This document shows, piece by piece, positions 36,118 to 47,831 of a stretch of DNA of 64,000 bases (position 1 is the first letter of the stretch; every line of letters begins with the position of its first letter). Source of the DNA: Monosporascus cannonballus (taxonomy: Eukaryota; Ascomycota; Sordariomycetes; Xylariales); NCBI GenBank assembly GCA_004154925.1, contig QJNS01000062.1, positions 124,001 to 188,000 of the forward strand, given 5' to 3'. A model generated the notes under the pieces. It had not been told where the DNA came from. It did not search any database and saw only the letters and a program-made list of their open reading frames with translations. Position numbers and translations under genes: made by a program.

Positions 36118-38059
36118 AGCCGTTACGAAAAATAACGAAAAAGATATTATCTTAGCTATTAAAGATATAGATAAAAATCCAGAACTAAGCGCTCGTGCAG
36201 CTGCTTAAATCTACGGTATTAATCATACTACGTTAAGTTGCCGGCGACATGGTTAAGTTTTACGACGCGATTCTACGCCTAATTCGCGTATATTTATAAA
36301 CTTAAAAAAGGAGACAACAATCTAATATATACTTAATCTAAATTCACGCGGATTTTCTTTCAAACTGGCTAATATAAAACATATGGCCAATCGATTATTA
36401 CAGAAAGATAACGCGTTACTCGTTAACAAACGTTAAACTTTTAATTTCGTAAAACGGCAACTAGCTCTCCGGATGTATTTTAATCGAAAATACAATTACT
36501 AAAAGGCCCAATGCGAAAATCCGAACGCGATAAACGCGTAATTTTCGTTCGTACGAAATATAATTACCAAATACGGCATTTAAAAAGTTCATGTCTATAA
36601 TTTTAATAAAACGGCCTTATTAATAGGAGGTATTTTTATAATTATAGTAATTACAAACGCCGAAAGATATAATAAATCTAAAATAATATTAAAAAAATAA
36701 AAAGTAAATTACAATAATTTGAAGGGTAAATTTGCGAAAATAGGCGATTTCGTCGTTTATTATCGTCGTAAGATAATATTATCTTTCATTATAACATGAT
36801 AATAATTAATTACCAAAAGATTGACGTATTACAATAAGCGAAAACGGCTAAATAACGAACGAACGCGGTTGTGAATAAATTTAATATTTTAATTAGTATA
36901 TTTAAAGTTATATTATAAGTATATATCGCTTACTTATCTTAAATAGCTATAAAAACGATTATATAATCAAACTCAAGTAATATTTTAAAAAAAAGCAATA
37001 TTATCACCCTTTATCTACTTATTTACTGATCTTATTTATTATAACTTTTTAATATTAATTATTTTGCTAGGATTAAGTAGGTATATAAACAACAAATCGA
37101 AAATATAATGGAAAAATATATTACCTATAAATCTAAGATCGATTTTTTCTAGAAATTTACGTTACCTTTTAACAAGTTATAATAGAGAAACATATAAAAG
37201 GTTTTCAAACCGTTAAAATTATTCCTTTTAATTTAGAAAATACAATATTTAAGTTAAATATTAAATTACCCACGCTAATATTACTTAAATCGGTTTTAAT
37301 TTACTTACTTTTTAAGTTTCCAAAACTGTATGTAATTTAATTAAAATAACTTTAAAAACAAAATATATTAAAAATTGAATTACTCGTTATTAAAATAACT
37401 TATTAACGTTAATTTATCAATCGATTTATGAATTTTTTTTAAAAAAGGCGAGAAAATATACACTAGGTTATATTTTTCGGCGCTAAAATATAAAATTTTC
37501 GAAAGGTTAATTAGGCCTTTAATAAACGCCGTAAAGATAAAAATTTACGAATTGGTGAATTGGGGTAGGGAGAAGTGGTCTTGACCAGTGCGGATAACCA
37601 TTTTATGTCACGATACGGAATAGGATTATCGAAAAACGAAAAACTAAATCCGATTATATTAATAGTGTTGAACCTTGATAACTAAAAATGGCAGAAGATA
37701 TGCTAAGTGGTGGTGGTCGCCGATAATGTCTAGGGGTTGAACTCATAGCGAAAAAGAACTTCTTAATATACATGCGAAACTCGGGCTTTCTGATCAGCCG
37801 AGCCTGATCATGGGTGTAACACCCCGCCCCACTTCATTGGTTAAGGAGGATTACTTATTTTACAAAGAGAACAAGATCTTTTAACGCAAAAAAAAAACAC
37901 GGTAAAAAGCAAAAGCAAAAAAAAGAATATAAAATTTATATCGTTATTAGGAGAGTTCGTATAAAGCAACGACGCTGTGAGCGATGCGGTAATGCTGGTC
38001 ATAATACGCGCACTTGCGAAGTGGACGTAGATATATCTCAAGAAGGGGATTCCGAATAG
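36118..38059 (+). pseudogene. pogo/Fot transposase 2, RIP-broken and MITE-interrupted
   Basis: The plus strand reads NNEKDIILAIKDIDKNPELS, ARAAA, YGINHTTLS (psq-type helix-turn-helix); NSRGFSFKLANIKHMANRLL (CENP-B-type helix-turn-helix); TFNFVKRQLALR; then VYNFNKTALLIGGI near 36595, where the first catalytic Asp reads Asn. After a damaged stretch, IENIMEKYITYKSKIDFF near 37095 and FINRFMNFFKK near 37420 continue the tail. The MITE follows. Beyond it, RRCERCGNAGHNTRTCEVDV at about 37965-38030 is an intact CX2CX4HX4C zinc knuckle, and the frame ends GDSE at TAG 38057-38059. Domain order matches pogo element 1, of which the N-terminal part is less readable. Confidence 0.85.
37556..37836 (+). mobile_element. 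MITE M1 (281 bp) inside pogo element 2
   Basis: About 281 bp, highly similar to 56665-56948 and, inverted, to 40629-40909. The right end CGCCCCACTTCA pairs imperfectly with the left end TGAATTGGGGTAGGG. It interrupts the pogo tail between the coiled coil and the zinc knuckle: the GGAGGATYACTTA motif right after it matches 7205-7220 of pogo element 1, which has no insert. It is the least RIP-mutated of the three copies. Confidence 0.85.
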
Positions 38060-38176
38060 CTTTCATTCGTTCTAGGCGTTATGGTTGAATTATTTAGATG
38101 CTAGTTGTATTGGTCTAGTTTCGTGTTGTATTCGCTTATCTATTGCATTCGCTTATTATATACGTTATATATAAAT

Positions 38177-38934
38177 TTAGTGTTAATTATGTTACATAAA
38201 GTTTTAAACACGAAATAATCTATTTTCGATATATTAAGTGCTAATTTAAAAATAATAGTGCTGGAAAAGTTTTGTAAGTATTATTAAGTAAGTGCGACAA
38301 AAGTATTTAAATTAATTTTTATTTTTATTTAACGTAAACGGCCGGAGTTATATTTTACAGAATTACGTTTATAAAAACAAAATATATTTCAACGAAAATT
38401 AAAAGAACTTCCATTAAAAATCGAATTATAGTTTAAACATACGTTTTTAATTAAAAGAACAGAAATTATTATTATAATTACCGCCGATTTATACTACTTA
38501 ATTCGTAAGTATGTTAAATAAGTATCAACAAATACAAGTTTTCATTTTATAACGAGATTTTATCAGTTTTTATAAAGTATTTATTTTTCAATTTTGATAA
38601 AATTTACGTTTCAATTATTTACGCATAAAACCTCTTTTTAAAAATTTAATAAAATTTAAATGTTTATATAGTTCGTATAAATTTTCGTCCGGTTTTACGG
38701 AGCCGCGTTAGTAGCGTTTTTTTAACAGCAAGACTTGAAACTTTAATCCCGTTTTAACTCCTATCAAAGTCTGTTATATGTAATTCTCGCATAAATTCGT
38801 ACGCAAAATATATAAAATGAACATAGCCAACGAGCGAAGAATGATCTTAAACAACGTAAGACGTATATAGCGCTAACTGCAATAATCTCTAGGAATTGTA
38901 GGCTTCTTACTAGGCAATCCCGTTATAACAAACC
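38177..38934. other. AT-rich spacer between pogo 2 and element B1
   Basis: RIP-affected sequence without recognisable coding motif or terminal repeat. The last 120 bp (from about 38820) are more GC-balanced. Nothing further can be supported. Confidence 0.4.
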
Positions 38935-39338
38935 TGTTATACACTTACCTAGAGGTATAAGCAGTATTCGAAATGGGGTCTTGATTTGCAGATAACAATA
39001 AAGCGAGAATGATTTAGTAGTTTGTTCGTTAAAAAGATTTAAAGACTTTTCCTATAATAAAAAACGGTTGCCTTTAGCTGTAGGCTTAGATTAATAGCTA
39101 AGAAACGAAACTAAATAAGCACTAATTATACAAAAAAAACAATTTATTATATATATCTAAATGTTTAAAATAAATCTGTTGTAAATCTGTTAAATTTGTA
39201 TAATTTAGTTCTAAATCGCTCAGATTAACCAGGTTACCTTCGGAGCTAAGTTTCTTTGTCCGGGAATTAACTGTAACAGTTTTATATTAAGCTTTAAAAG
39301 TCGGTTTTTTTGAAATAGGAACTCTTATTCCTATAATA
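38935..39338 (-). repeat. B1 3' LTR (about 404 bp), RIP-mutated
   Basis: Plus-strand order: TGTTATACACTTACC, then GCTCAGATTAACCAGGTTAC near 39218, then TAGGAACTCTTATTCCTATA at the inner end. It is more AT-rich than the 5' LTR copy at 46137-46265. Confidence 0.75.
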
Positions 39339-40628
39339 TTATATCCCCTTTTTAATAATCTTTACGTAAAGAAAAAATCGTAGATAATTATCTCGTTTTG
39401 TTAAAAAAATTCTTAAAGATATTGTAATTAATTTTACTGTGATAGGCCGTATTTTTTTAAAAAAGCGTGATTTAAATTAACGCGATTCCCGCGATATTTG
39501 TGGTGATTTAATTAAAAGAATTAGATATTAATGCTTTTTCTCGTTTTAATTACGTTCGAGTTGGCGAAGCCGATTATTTTTATATTTTAAAGTTATTATA
39601 TTATAATTGTTGTATTTGTCGTTAACGTCTGTTTTATAACGTTCTAATTATGAACTTTTTTAAGAAAATAAACAAAATATAAAAACGATTATAAAAAAAG
39701 TAACGTATTTTGAAGAACGAGTTTCTAGCGTACTAGAAGTCCGTAAAAAAAGAACGCCGAAAACAAGATCAAAAGTCGTTAAAGTTTATCGAGAAATTAA
39801 AGCGATTACGTTTTCGGCGGAAATTTTTTTAAAAAAGTTATAAAAATATTAAAAAAATGATTAAAGTTAAACCGGTTAGAAAAACGAAAAAAAAAGAACA
39901 GCGTCGTATAAAGACAAAGCAAACGCAGTTTGTTTTTAAGATAAACGTTATAATCGAAATGTTCTTTTTCGATTGGAACGTTATAGGGTTAGATTTAAGC
40001 GGGGGACCATAATCGCTCGTAATCTTAGCTGTGTTAGAACGGTTAGTCAGAATTTTAGCGATAAAACTTATTAACCAGGTTTATTATATTCGTTAAGTAC
40101 TTAAATAATTTGTATTTTTTTTGATAAATGATTTACCTATTTACTTAAGTAGCTAATTTTGCTTTAAACTATCCGAAAATTTAATATTCTTTTGATTTCG
40201 TATTCGTCGGTATCTTTTTCGAACTCCAGATTTCTCTTAAGCGGGGCGTTTTGTGAGGCTGGTTTTAATAACGAAATGTAAAAAAATAAGATGTATTTTA
40301 ATTATTTTAGGTAATAATAACCTATAATTAATTTTGAATATAACTTTATTAATCTTAGACGAACCAAGTTTTTTGAAATCGAACTTATTATTGGGCTTTT
40401 TCGTTTTAATTTGTAAAATATTTAAAATCGCATTTTGTTTTTATAGTAATAATTAAATTTTGTTTTTTCTTTGTTAAAATTTATCCTTTAATTCGTAATC
40501 GAACTTGTGTAATTTTGATTTCCGTTTTTATTATTTTTGTTTGAAAGGCTATTGTAATAATTATAAGAGTTTTAGATATTGCTTATTCGGATCATTAAGT
40601 TATTACTTTGTATCTATATAAGGCTATA

Positions 40629-40909
40629 TTGAAGTGGGGCAGGGTGTTACGTTTATAATCAGGCTCGGCTTATTAAAAAGCCCGGGTTTTGCATTATATT
40701 AAGGAGTTCTTTTTCGCCATAGGTTTAGCGCTCAGGGATTATCGATAACCATCACCATTTAGCATGTTTTCTGCTACTTCAGTTATCGAGGTTCAATATC
40801 ATCAATATAATCGGATTAAGTTTTTCATCTCGACAATCCCTTTCCGTATTATGACATAGCTTGCTTATCCGTACTAATCAAGAACAATTCCTCTTTTACC
40901 CTAATTCAA
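40629..40909 (-). mobile_element. MITE M2 (281 bp) inside element B1
   Basis: TTGAAGTGGGGCAGGG at the left and CCCTAATTCAA at the right are inverted. TA lies on both sides (40627-40628, 40910-40911), the duplication expected of Tc1/mariner-type MITEs. Same length as M1, opposite orientation. Moderately RIP-mutated. Confidence 0.9.
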
Positions 40910-41199
40910 TATACAAAGATATGTCTATGTTTTCGTTAATAGATGTATTGTAAGCTAATTATGCTAACGATAACGATTTTACTCAGTTATTTTGTTAGTA
41001 ATTAATATAATTTCGAAAGTATTATTTTAAGGTGTAATTAAGTTTTTCTACTTATTTGTCCGTTTAGAAATAATAAGCTGTTGTAAACTTAAACTTAGTA
41101 CTTATTTGTTTAAAAAAGATAATATTAAATTTGAATATAAAAAAATTACTTCGATTAAAAACGATTTTTTTAGTATTTCGTATTTATTCAAATAGTGTC

Positions 41200-44100
41200 G
41201 AATGAAACATAAATTAATTATTTTGCCGTCGTTATTTTCTTGAAAATAAAAAGTACATGTATTTAATATATCTGTTAATTATTACTCAGATTCCGTAATT
41301 TTCAGTTTCACTCATTGGGTTTTTAAATAGAAAAAAGTTAATAATCTCGTCTTAAATTATAATGTTATACGTATTAATAAAAATGTTTGTAAACTGTAAT
41401 AGCTTGTAAGGCTTATATCGAATTAATTTGGCCTTATTATAAATATTGTAATTTTTGATAATTCTCTTAGTTATTTGGCATAACTTTAGGCAATCGTACT
41501 TTTTTTACAGTTGACTAATTTTAAAAATTCTTTAATATCTATATAATATGTTTTTGTACAATATCTTTACGAATTATTCTTATTAAATATTAGAAATATA
41601 AATTTTGCTATAATATAGTAATTAATCTCTTAGTTATTTCTTTAAATATTGGACTTTTTTCTTTTTTTTCGTATTATAGAAATTCCAAAACCGTATTAAA
41701 AGTTCGAAAGTTAGTTTTTTTAAGATTTTATATAATTATATAGTATTATGCTTGTTATACTATAATATCTATATGTTTCTTTGTGAACTTTGGAGTCGTA
41801 ATAGCGTTTGCAATTAAGAATATTCGTTTACATTTTTTTCATTTAATATATTACATTTTAAAATTATATTTTGCGAATAAAAGTATCTAATCTTATGTTA
41901 TTTATTTAATTCTTGCCCTTTTATAAATCGGGTAAAGTTTTTATAATTAGAATAAATATTAAAAAAATATTTCGTTCTATTAAAAAAAGGCTTTATTTTT
42001 AAAAACGTTAATAATTACTGGCTGTTTTTGCTAGAAATCGAATATTTAAATTTTACAGTTCGGAATGCGTTTAAATAATATGCTATTAGATATTATATAT
42101 CGTAGTTTTTTATTTATTTTAAAACCGTATTTAATATAAAATACAAGAAATCTATTTTTAGGCGTTTCTTTTATTTGTATTAAGTAATTTCATTATAAGT
42201 TCATTAATGATTGTATTTCTTAAGATTTAAAATATTTGTTTTGATATTTCTTGGAAATTTAAACTTTTTTCTTACGTATATTTTAATAGTAAGTTTTGTT
42301 AACTAATTAATTATATTTCCGTATCTCTTAATTAGGCCGCGTATATAACTCGTAAATCCTTAGATTTGTCAGATGTCTATAACGGTCGCCTTATTAAAGA
42401 TAAGCTAGTCCTTAATTCCTTGTATTTTAAAGCGTTAAATTTGAATTTGGTCGAAGGTAAAAATGTATTCTAGAAAGTTTAATTTTTATATATGCTATAT
42501 CTTTTTGGCTGAGTTAATTCTGATATTTCTTTTGTTCAAAGTCTTCAGTATTTAGGCGACATGCTTTTTGTGTTTTTCCAGAGTCTCGAAATAGATAAGG
42601 ATGTCGCCGAGTTAAACAAACACAAACGTATCTAGGAATTTTCTGAGAATAGTTATGATTAAACGTTGGAAACTAGTTAAAGCATTGGTAAGTTCTATAG
42701 ATATCACTTTGTATTCGTAAAATTTATATATTGTTTTAAATGCCGTTTTTTTTTAGCTATTTTGATATCGTAATAGCTTTTTTAGAAATTAAGTATAGTA
42801 AATTATTTAACTTTATTAACGTTTTTTAACGTACTTATAAGGCTTCAAAGGTATTCGTTTTTGATCGCAATATCGTTTGATTATTTATAGTTAATTACTT
42901 TTCAGAAAATTAAGTTTTGGTTTTTGGTATTATAAAAATAAGGTATTTAACGGGAAAATCTAAAAGTTAAATATATTCTTTTTTTAAATTATGTTAAAAA
43001 CATTTCCATTTAACCTTTATTTATTAGAGTTTATATAGTAAATTTTATAAAGTTTATGATAATATCCTTTTTTAATAGTTATTCTATGATTTTATTACTT
43101 ATTTAACAGTAATTCGTTATTTGTTTTATATTTAAATAAATTTTTGAATTTTGAATATTCGAATAATATCGAATAGGCTTAATTAGAAAACTAGACCTTT
43201 TTTATAATATATTATATTTTTGGTTTTTTTAACAAATTTGTTTTTTAAAAAAGTACTTCATATTTATATTTAATATATAAATTGCTGGATTTGAACTATA
43301 ATATTTTTAAGATAATATCCTATTTAGAAATATCGGTAATATCTAGCGAAACTTGTTTTTAATATCTTTAGATTTATATAAAAAGTTTTTCAGTTTTTCT
43401 AAAAGCCTGGTTATTTTCGTACGTACATATGTTTCCGTTTACGGTACGTAATTTATGGAACTTTAATTTGTACTTTTAAAGAACTTAATGTTTTTTTCTT
43501 ATTACGGGAAAACGAAAATTATTTTTGGCTTTTAAATCGATTATAGTTTTAAATATTTTATTTTTATATTAAAAGAAAAATTTGATTTGGCTGCGTATTC
43601 CTTAAATTGTTTCGTATTAGGTTTTATATATGGAGTTTTTTCGACATTTTATTTTCGAAAGTATTCGTTATTTTTAATCAACGCGCTTTATTTATAAAAA
43701 TGAGTTTTTATTTTCGAACCTTTTTAATAATATATTTGATACAGTAATTATCTATATATTTATACCGTCTTTTTTGGTATAAATAATATTCGAAAATTAT
43801 TGTTTTCTTTTAGTTTAACTATTAGTTTTACACTTTTTAAGTTATAAGGTCGGAAAAATGTATTTTTTAAAAAAAGTATTCCCATATTTAGAAGCACGTG
43901 CTGAATATAGAGTATCGACCAAAAATATAAGCATTTTTTCGGTATAATTTTCCGACTCCGTTCTGAATTAGGATGTAAATAACAGAATCTGGAGTATTTT
44001 AGCTATTAAGGAGTTTCTGTACATTTGCATTTCGTTATCAAATTCGGTAGATATTTCTTCGTTTTATCTAGACCAAAAATCATTATCCTCTTTAGTTTTG

Positions 44101-45700
44101 AAATAAACGAAATAATTGTCTAGGTAATAGGCGGTAAAACACAGCGAGTTGTAAAAATTCGTTTTGGGTTTTTGGGTATATACCGAGCATTTAAGAAGCT
44201 TATAAAATTTTGAGAACAATTATTTATAGTTATTAACGTCGGGTCGAAATTAATCATTTTTATCGTACATTCTATATTAAGATAAGTCGAAATGGCAAAG
44301 GTATCCTAGTTTTATAGTTATTTTGGAAGCCATTTATCCTGGGTGATATTTGTTGATTCCGACTTTAAAATCCCAGTAAATAAGATAATTTTCGTATTTT
44401 GAAATATCGTTATAGATCTAAGTAATCATAGAAATAATAAATTCTGGCTAGGAGGAAGTCGAATTAATTTATTTTTTTTTCTATTTTTACTTTATTATTT
44501 ACTTTTATTTAGTTATTTTGATTTTGTTTGGAGGGTTAAAGATTTTTTTCTTGGAGTTCCTTTTAGCGGAAAAGCAATATTCGTTTTTGAAATGTTCTTT
44601 TTTGCCATAATTAAAACATTTTATATTGGATTTACTTTTTTAGATTTTTTTCGAAACGGTATTCGTATTTCTTTAAGGCCTGCCTTTATTCTTTTCAGCT
44701 TAATTGTTAAAGCCTTTATCGTTATTTCGTTTATTAGTCTCTTTTTTTCAAAGTACTAATTAAAAGTGCGTCGGTCGACAAGAAAAACTTTGTTAATATA
44801 TGCTATAAAGGATTTAAAGTTGTACTCTATCTGTAATTCGTTCATAACTTAAAACTTTAAGTCGTTATAACAAGGATAAAATAATGCATTTTTTAGTAAG
44901 TTTAAAATTATTCTTAAGCGGTTAAACTTAATCGTATATTTTGCTATTAACTTAGTTTAACTAAAAAGTTATAATTATATAATTATATATTATTTTTTAT
45001 TTATGTTTTTAAATAAAATTTGTATTAGTTTTTCGAAATATTCGTATTTGTTGAAAATATAATTAATTATATCCAAAGAATTATCTGGATAATTTTTCAA
45101 GTAATATTTTATAATAGGTTCAATTTATAAAAAACCTTTCTGATAAATAATGATAAATTAGCTATTATTTTTTGATAATCATTAATTAAAGAACTTTTAT
45201 ATAACTTGACGTAAAATCTAGCCTAAACCAGAAATCCTTCCGAGTTGTTTAATTTTCTATAAGAGTTGGAGGCGTTAAATTATAGCTTTTAACGTCTAGT
45301 ATTTTATAATAGTTGAGAGTAAAATAATTCATTTGCGTATATGGTTTGCTCTAAATAATGGTAAAGTCGAGGTTTTTTACTGCTGAGCAAATTCGGCGTT
45401 CTTTTTTTAAGGCCTTAACCTTTATTATTAATATATATAATCTTTTGTTAATAATCAGCTTTTGTTTTTTTTTTCTAGAATTTTATCTCATATTTTTCCT
45501 TAGCTTTTTTAACCTTTTCTTTTTTTTTTTAAATTTTTCCCGTTTTGATTTTTTTCTCTAGATTTTAATAATTTTCTTAGAAATTGAGGTAAATTATTAT
45601 TAGAGCTATGAAAAAGAACCCTTTCAGGATCGAGTAGTAAAAGATGCTGTATTATTAATTAGTTAAAACTTTTTTAATAAAAGGTAAATCGTTTATTTTA
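41200..45700 (-). pseudogene. B1 gag-pol relic
   Basis: The minus strand reads KCFNYGKKEHFKNE at 44632-44583, a CX2CX4HX4C nucleocapsid zinc knuckle with Cys-to-Tyr and Cys-to-Glu changes, and LGDILIYFE at 42613-42585, the reverse transcriptase YxDD box with the Tyr codon now a stop and one Asp now Gly. The frame is broken by stops throughout. The extent is approximate. Protease and integrase were not separately located. Confidence 0.7.
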
Positions 45701-45863
45701 ATTATTAATACCTTATTAATTAAAAACGGAAATCGAATATATTATTTATTTTCTGAACCTTATTTTATAATACCACTTTTTTTAAGTTTAAAAAATTTAT
45801 ATTTTATTAAGCATTAAATTATTCGTTAATTAAGAACTAAAAATTATTAAAATGTAACGAACT

Positions 45864-46265
45864 TATTATATACTTACTTAAAAATATAAATAATACCCGA
45901 AACAAAGTTTCAATTAATAAAAAAAATAAGTCAAACAATAATTTCATAATTTATTTAGTATAGAAATTTGTTTTTTTTTCTTATAATAAAAACGAGTAGG
46001 TTCAATTATAGGTTAAAATTAATAATTAAGGAACGAAATTAAGTAAGTACTATTTATATAAGAAATTAATTTATTATACATATCCAAATTTTTAAACTAA
46101 ATATATCGTTAATCTATTAGATCTGTGTAATCTGGTCTCAGATTACCCAGATTAACCAGATCACCTTGGGAGCCAAGCTTCCTTGTCCGGGGTTTAGCCG
46201 TGACAGTTCTACGCTAGGCCTTGAAGGTCGGTCTCCTCGAGACAGGAACCCCTGTTCCTCTAACT
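45864..46265 (-). repeat. B1 5' LTR (about 402 bp), outer half little mutated
   Basis: It aligns with 38935-39338. The outer part (46137-46265) is GC-rich, with AGATTACCCAGATTAACCAG and CCTTGTCCGGGGTTTAGCC; the inner part (45864-46100) is AT-rich. The outer border is set by comparison with the other B LTRs and is accurate to a few bases only. Confidence 0.75.
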
Positions 46266-46309
46266 CCCGTATCCGCGTGAAGACCAACTAACTGCAGTAT
46301 TGACAATTT

Positions 46310-46579
46310 TTGAACAGTGGGTCAAATGGCCCAGTGGACACCGAATCGTCCAATAAAAAGTTGGGTTTGTGGCTTTTAAGTTCCCTTTTAGGGAAGGTGT
46401 TGTTTGAAGAAGTTATCATTACAGTTTTGGGCGCCTTTAAGGGGATATGTGATGCAACCGTACGGGAGCTATACCCGAACAGTATCGATGTGAGAGTTGC
46501 AGGCAGGTTACTTATATTAGTAACGGTAGCATATAAGGGGCGTATTTTGCATTACAATAAATTGCACCCGAGCCAATAA
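46310..46579 (+). CDS. Hypothetical small open frame
   Basis: An 89-codon frame from ATG (46310) to TAA, beginning MNSGSNGPVDTESSNKK, with a Leu/Val-rich middle (LWLLSSLLGKVLFEEVIITV) that could form one hydrophobic helix. Base use is normal, not RIP-like. It has no recognised domain and begins only 45 bp from the B1 LTR, so it may be part of a larger disrupted gene or chance. Reported because it is the longest open frame of this island on the plus strand. Confidence 0.2.
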   Translation: MNSGSNGPVDTESSNKKLGLWLLSSLLGKVLFEEVIITVLGAFKGICDATVRELYPNSIDVRVAGRLLILVTVAYKGRILHYNKLHPSQ

Positions 46580-47003
46580 TAAGAAGAATATTCGTATTAC
46601 GAGCGGAGCGGGGGTGTGCCAAAACCTCGGCTGTTTTTACTTTCAATCCCATTTGTAAATGCGAAAATGCAATAAGGTCCAACTGCGTTAATTTAGGTCG
46701 GAAAATATACAGTAAGCATCCTACCCAACCTTGTGTAAAGGACTAAAGACATACATGCGACCCTGAACGAATTGCCGAGCTGCTCAAATACTTGGTTGGA
46801 TTTAGATAAATAATAGCCTGGTTAATAGCTTATTACGGATAAGGCAGAATGGGTGGTTGAAGCCTAACCCTGCTACGTCCATCGATACCGGTAAATGAAC
46901 GAACCGGCCAAAACCGTTCGCGCAATGGGCTGTTTCTGGTCCGGTCTGTGAGTCTTCCTCCCTGAGCAGGGAAAGTTGTGACAAGGGATGCATGATACCG
47001 GGG

Positions 47004-47297
47004 TTACGGGGCCACCATTTTCAGGCCACCCAGTGGGACACCCGTGCCGAGAATCGAATTAACGAAGAAGTCCAATTCGCGTACGATTTTCAACACATAC
47101 CCTTTACAAATATCACGTATCAGGTAGATTGCACATAGCAGCAGATTAACGAGTTGGGAACCTGTGGCGTTCGTCCAGCTGTTCGCGCGGTTATGTACGT
47201 AACTAGGACAGGTCCGTTCTGCCAGGTTTCGACTACCCAGCACTAACTTCCTACCTATACTCTCCGTCAGATGTGGGATGACCGATAAACTCTGCAC
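47004..47297 (-). CDS. Hypothetical small open frame
   Basis: A 97-codon minus-strand frame, MQSLSVIPHLTES to GGLKMVAP. Normal composition, no signal peptide, no domain recognised. It lies in unique GC-balanced DNA just left of the hAT MITE. It could be an exon or a chance frame; I cannot decide. Confidence 0.2.
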   Translation of the reverse strand: MQSLSVIPHLTESIGRKLVLGSRNLAERTCPSYVHNRANSWTNATGSQLVNLLLCAIYLIRDICKGYVLKIVRELDFFVNSILGTGVPLGGLKMVAP

Positions 47298-47398
47298 ACC
47301 GAGATTGTGCGCGACTACTAGACACGATACGACATGTCGAGATCTTTTTTTAGAATGCCAGCGAGATTATACGAAGGAAATGGCGGGCAGCGCTAGAC

Positions 47399-47823
47399 TA
47401 GGGTACCCATCGACTACCCATCCAAATCGGTGGGTACCCGCGGGTACCCATCAGATTTGCCAAGGACCCATTGGGTACCCATTGGGTCTTGCCAAGAACC
47501 CGCGAGTACCCAATGGGTCCTTGGCATCGATTATTTCATGATTATTTTATTGTTTTAAAACTTTATATTATGTTAATGATTTGAATATTATAAATATATT
47601 TGTTATTTTTAATATATTTATCGTAAAAATTTATTATATATAAATTTAATGCATTTAACAATTATATATTTAATCAGATTTAATCGTATTTGGAATATTT
47701 TGAATATTTTGAATATTTTGAATATTTTGAATATTATGATGGGTCTAAATGGGTCCTTGGCACTACCCGCGGGTACCCGTGGGCGGTGGGTAATTTTCGG
47801 TGGGTGGTTCCTCCCTCACCCTA
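47399..47823 (+). mobile_element. hAT MITE (425 bp) with perfect 8-bp target duplication
   Basis: It starts TAGGGTACCCATCGACTACC and ends CCTCCCTCACCCTA, flanked on both sides by CGCTAGAC (47391-47398, 47824-47831). The right 85 bp match the termini of D1 (10670-10756) and D2 (49340-49430) almost exactly. The ends are GC-rich with GGGTACCC and CCAAGGACCCA motifs; the 200-bp centre is AT-rich. There is no coding capacity: it is a short derivative of the D elements. Open frames reported across it come from the microsatellite below. Confidence 0.95.
47689..47740. repeat. Ten-base microsatellite in the hAT MITE
   Basis: Five copies of a 10-bp unit, GAATATTTT with T, in tandem, the last slightly changed (GAATATTATG). 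The repeat makes artefactual peptides such as YFEYFEYFEY and LNILNILNI in two frames. Confidence 0.9.
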
Positions 47824-47831
47824 CGCTAGAC

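Larger units (their letters stand above)
35933..38176 (+). mobile_element. pogo/Fot-type DNA transposon 2, split by a MITE
   Basis: Inverted ends about 45 bp long: left ACGTATATAATAAACGAATG from 35936, right (reverse complement) ACGTATATAATAAGCGAATG. Each end contains two spaced copies of an AARCGAATGCAA motif. The interior is a plus-strand pogo transposase relic. Removing the 281-bp MITE leaves about 1.96 kb. TA dinucleotides adjoin both ends, but the exact first base is uncertain. The subterminal AAGCGAA motif is shared with pogo element 1. Confidence 0.85.
38935..46265 (-). mobile_element. Ty3/gypsy retrotransposon B1
   Basis: Direct LTRs at about 38935-39338 and 45864-46265 bracket a minus-strand gag-pol relic with a zinc knuckle (44632-44583) and reverse transcriptase (42625-42585). 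Both LTRs match, in reverse orientation, the LTR at about 60831-61248 that precedes a plus-strand gag. Just inside the 3' LTR the minus strand reads AAAAAGGGGATA, a plausible polypurine tract. Flanking 5-mers (AAACC and TCCCG/CCCGT) do not match. A MITE copy lies inside at 40629-40909. Confidence 0.85.
46266..47390. other. GC-balanced island between B1 and the hAT MITE
   Basis: Normal base composition and no repeat copy elsewhere in the window, so probably host DNA. It contains two open frames without recognised domains (46310-46579 plus and 47004-47297 minus). No other feature is supported. Confidence 0.5.

Noticed and set aside
36092..36130. Possible tRNA gene or SINE head (box A match TGGCGCAGCGG)
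   Set aside because: No box B, no cloverleaf, no 3' tail; the site lies at the start of the pogo transposase region.
37841..38041. 66-codon minus-strand open frame
   Set aside because: Antisense shadow of the pogo 2 zinc-knuckle tail.
45358..45561. 67-codon Phe-rich plus-strand frame
   Set aside because: It lies antisense to the B1 gag region; Phe/Leu richness is produced by T-runs in RIP-mutated DNA.
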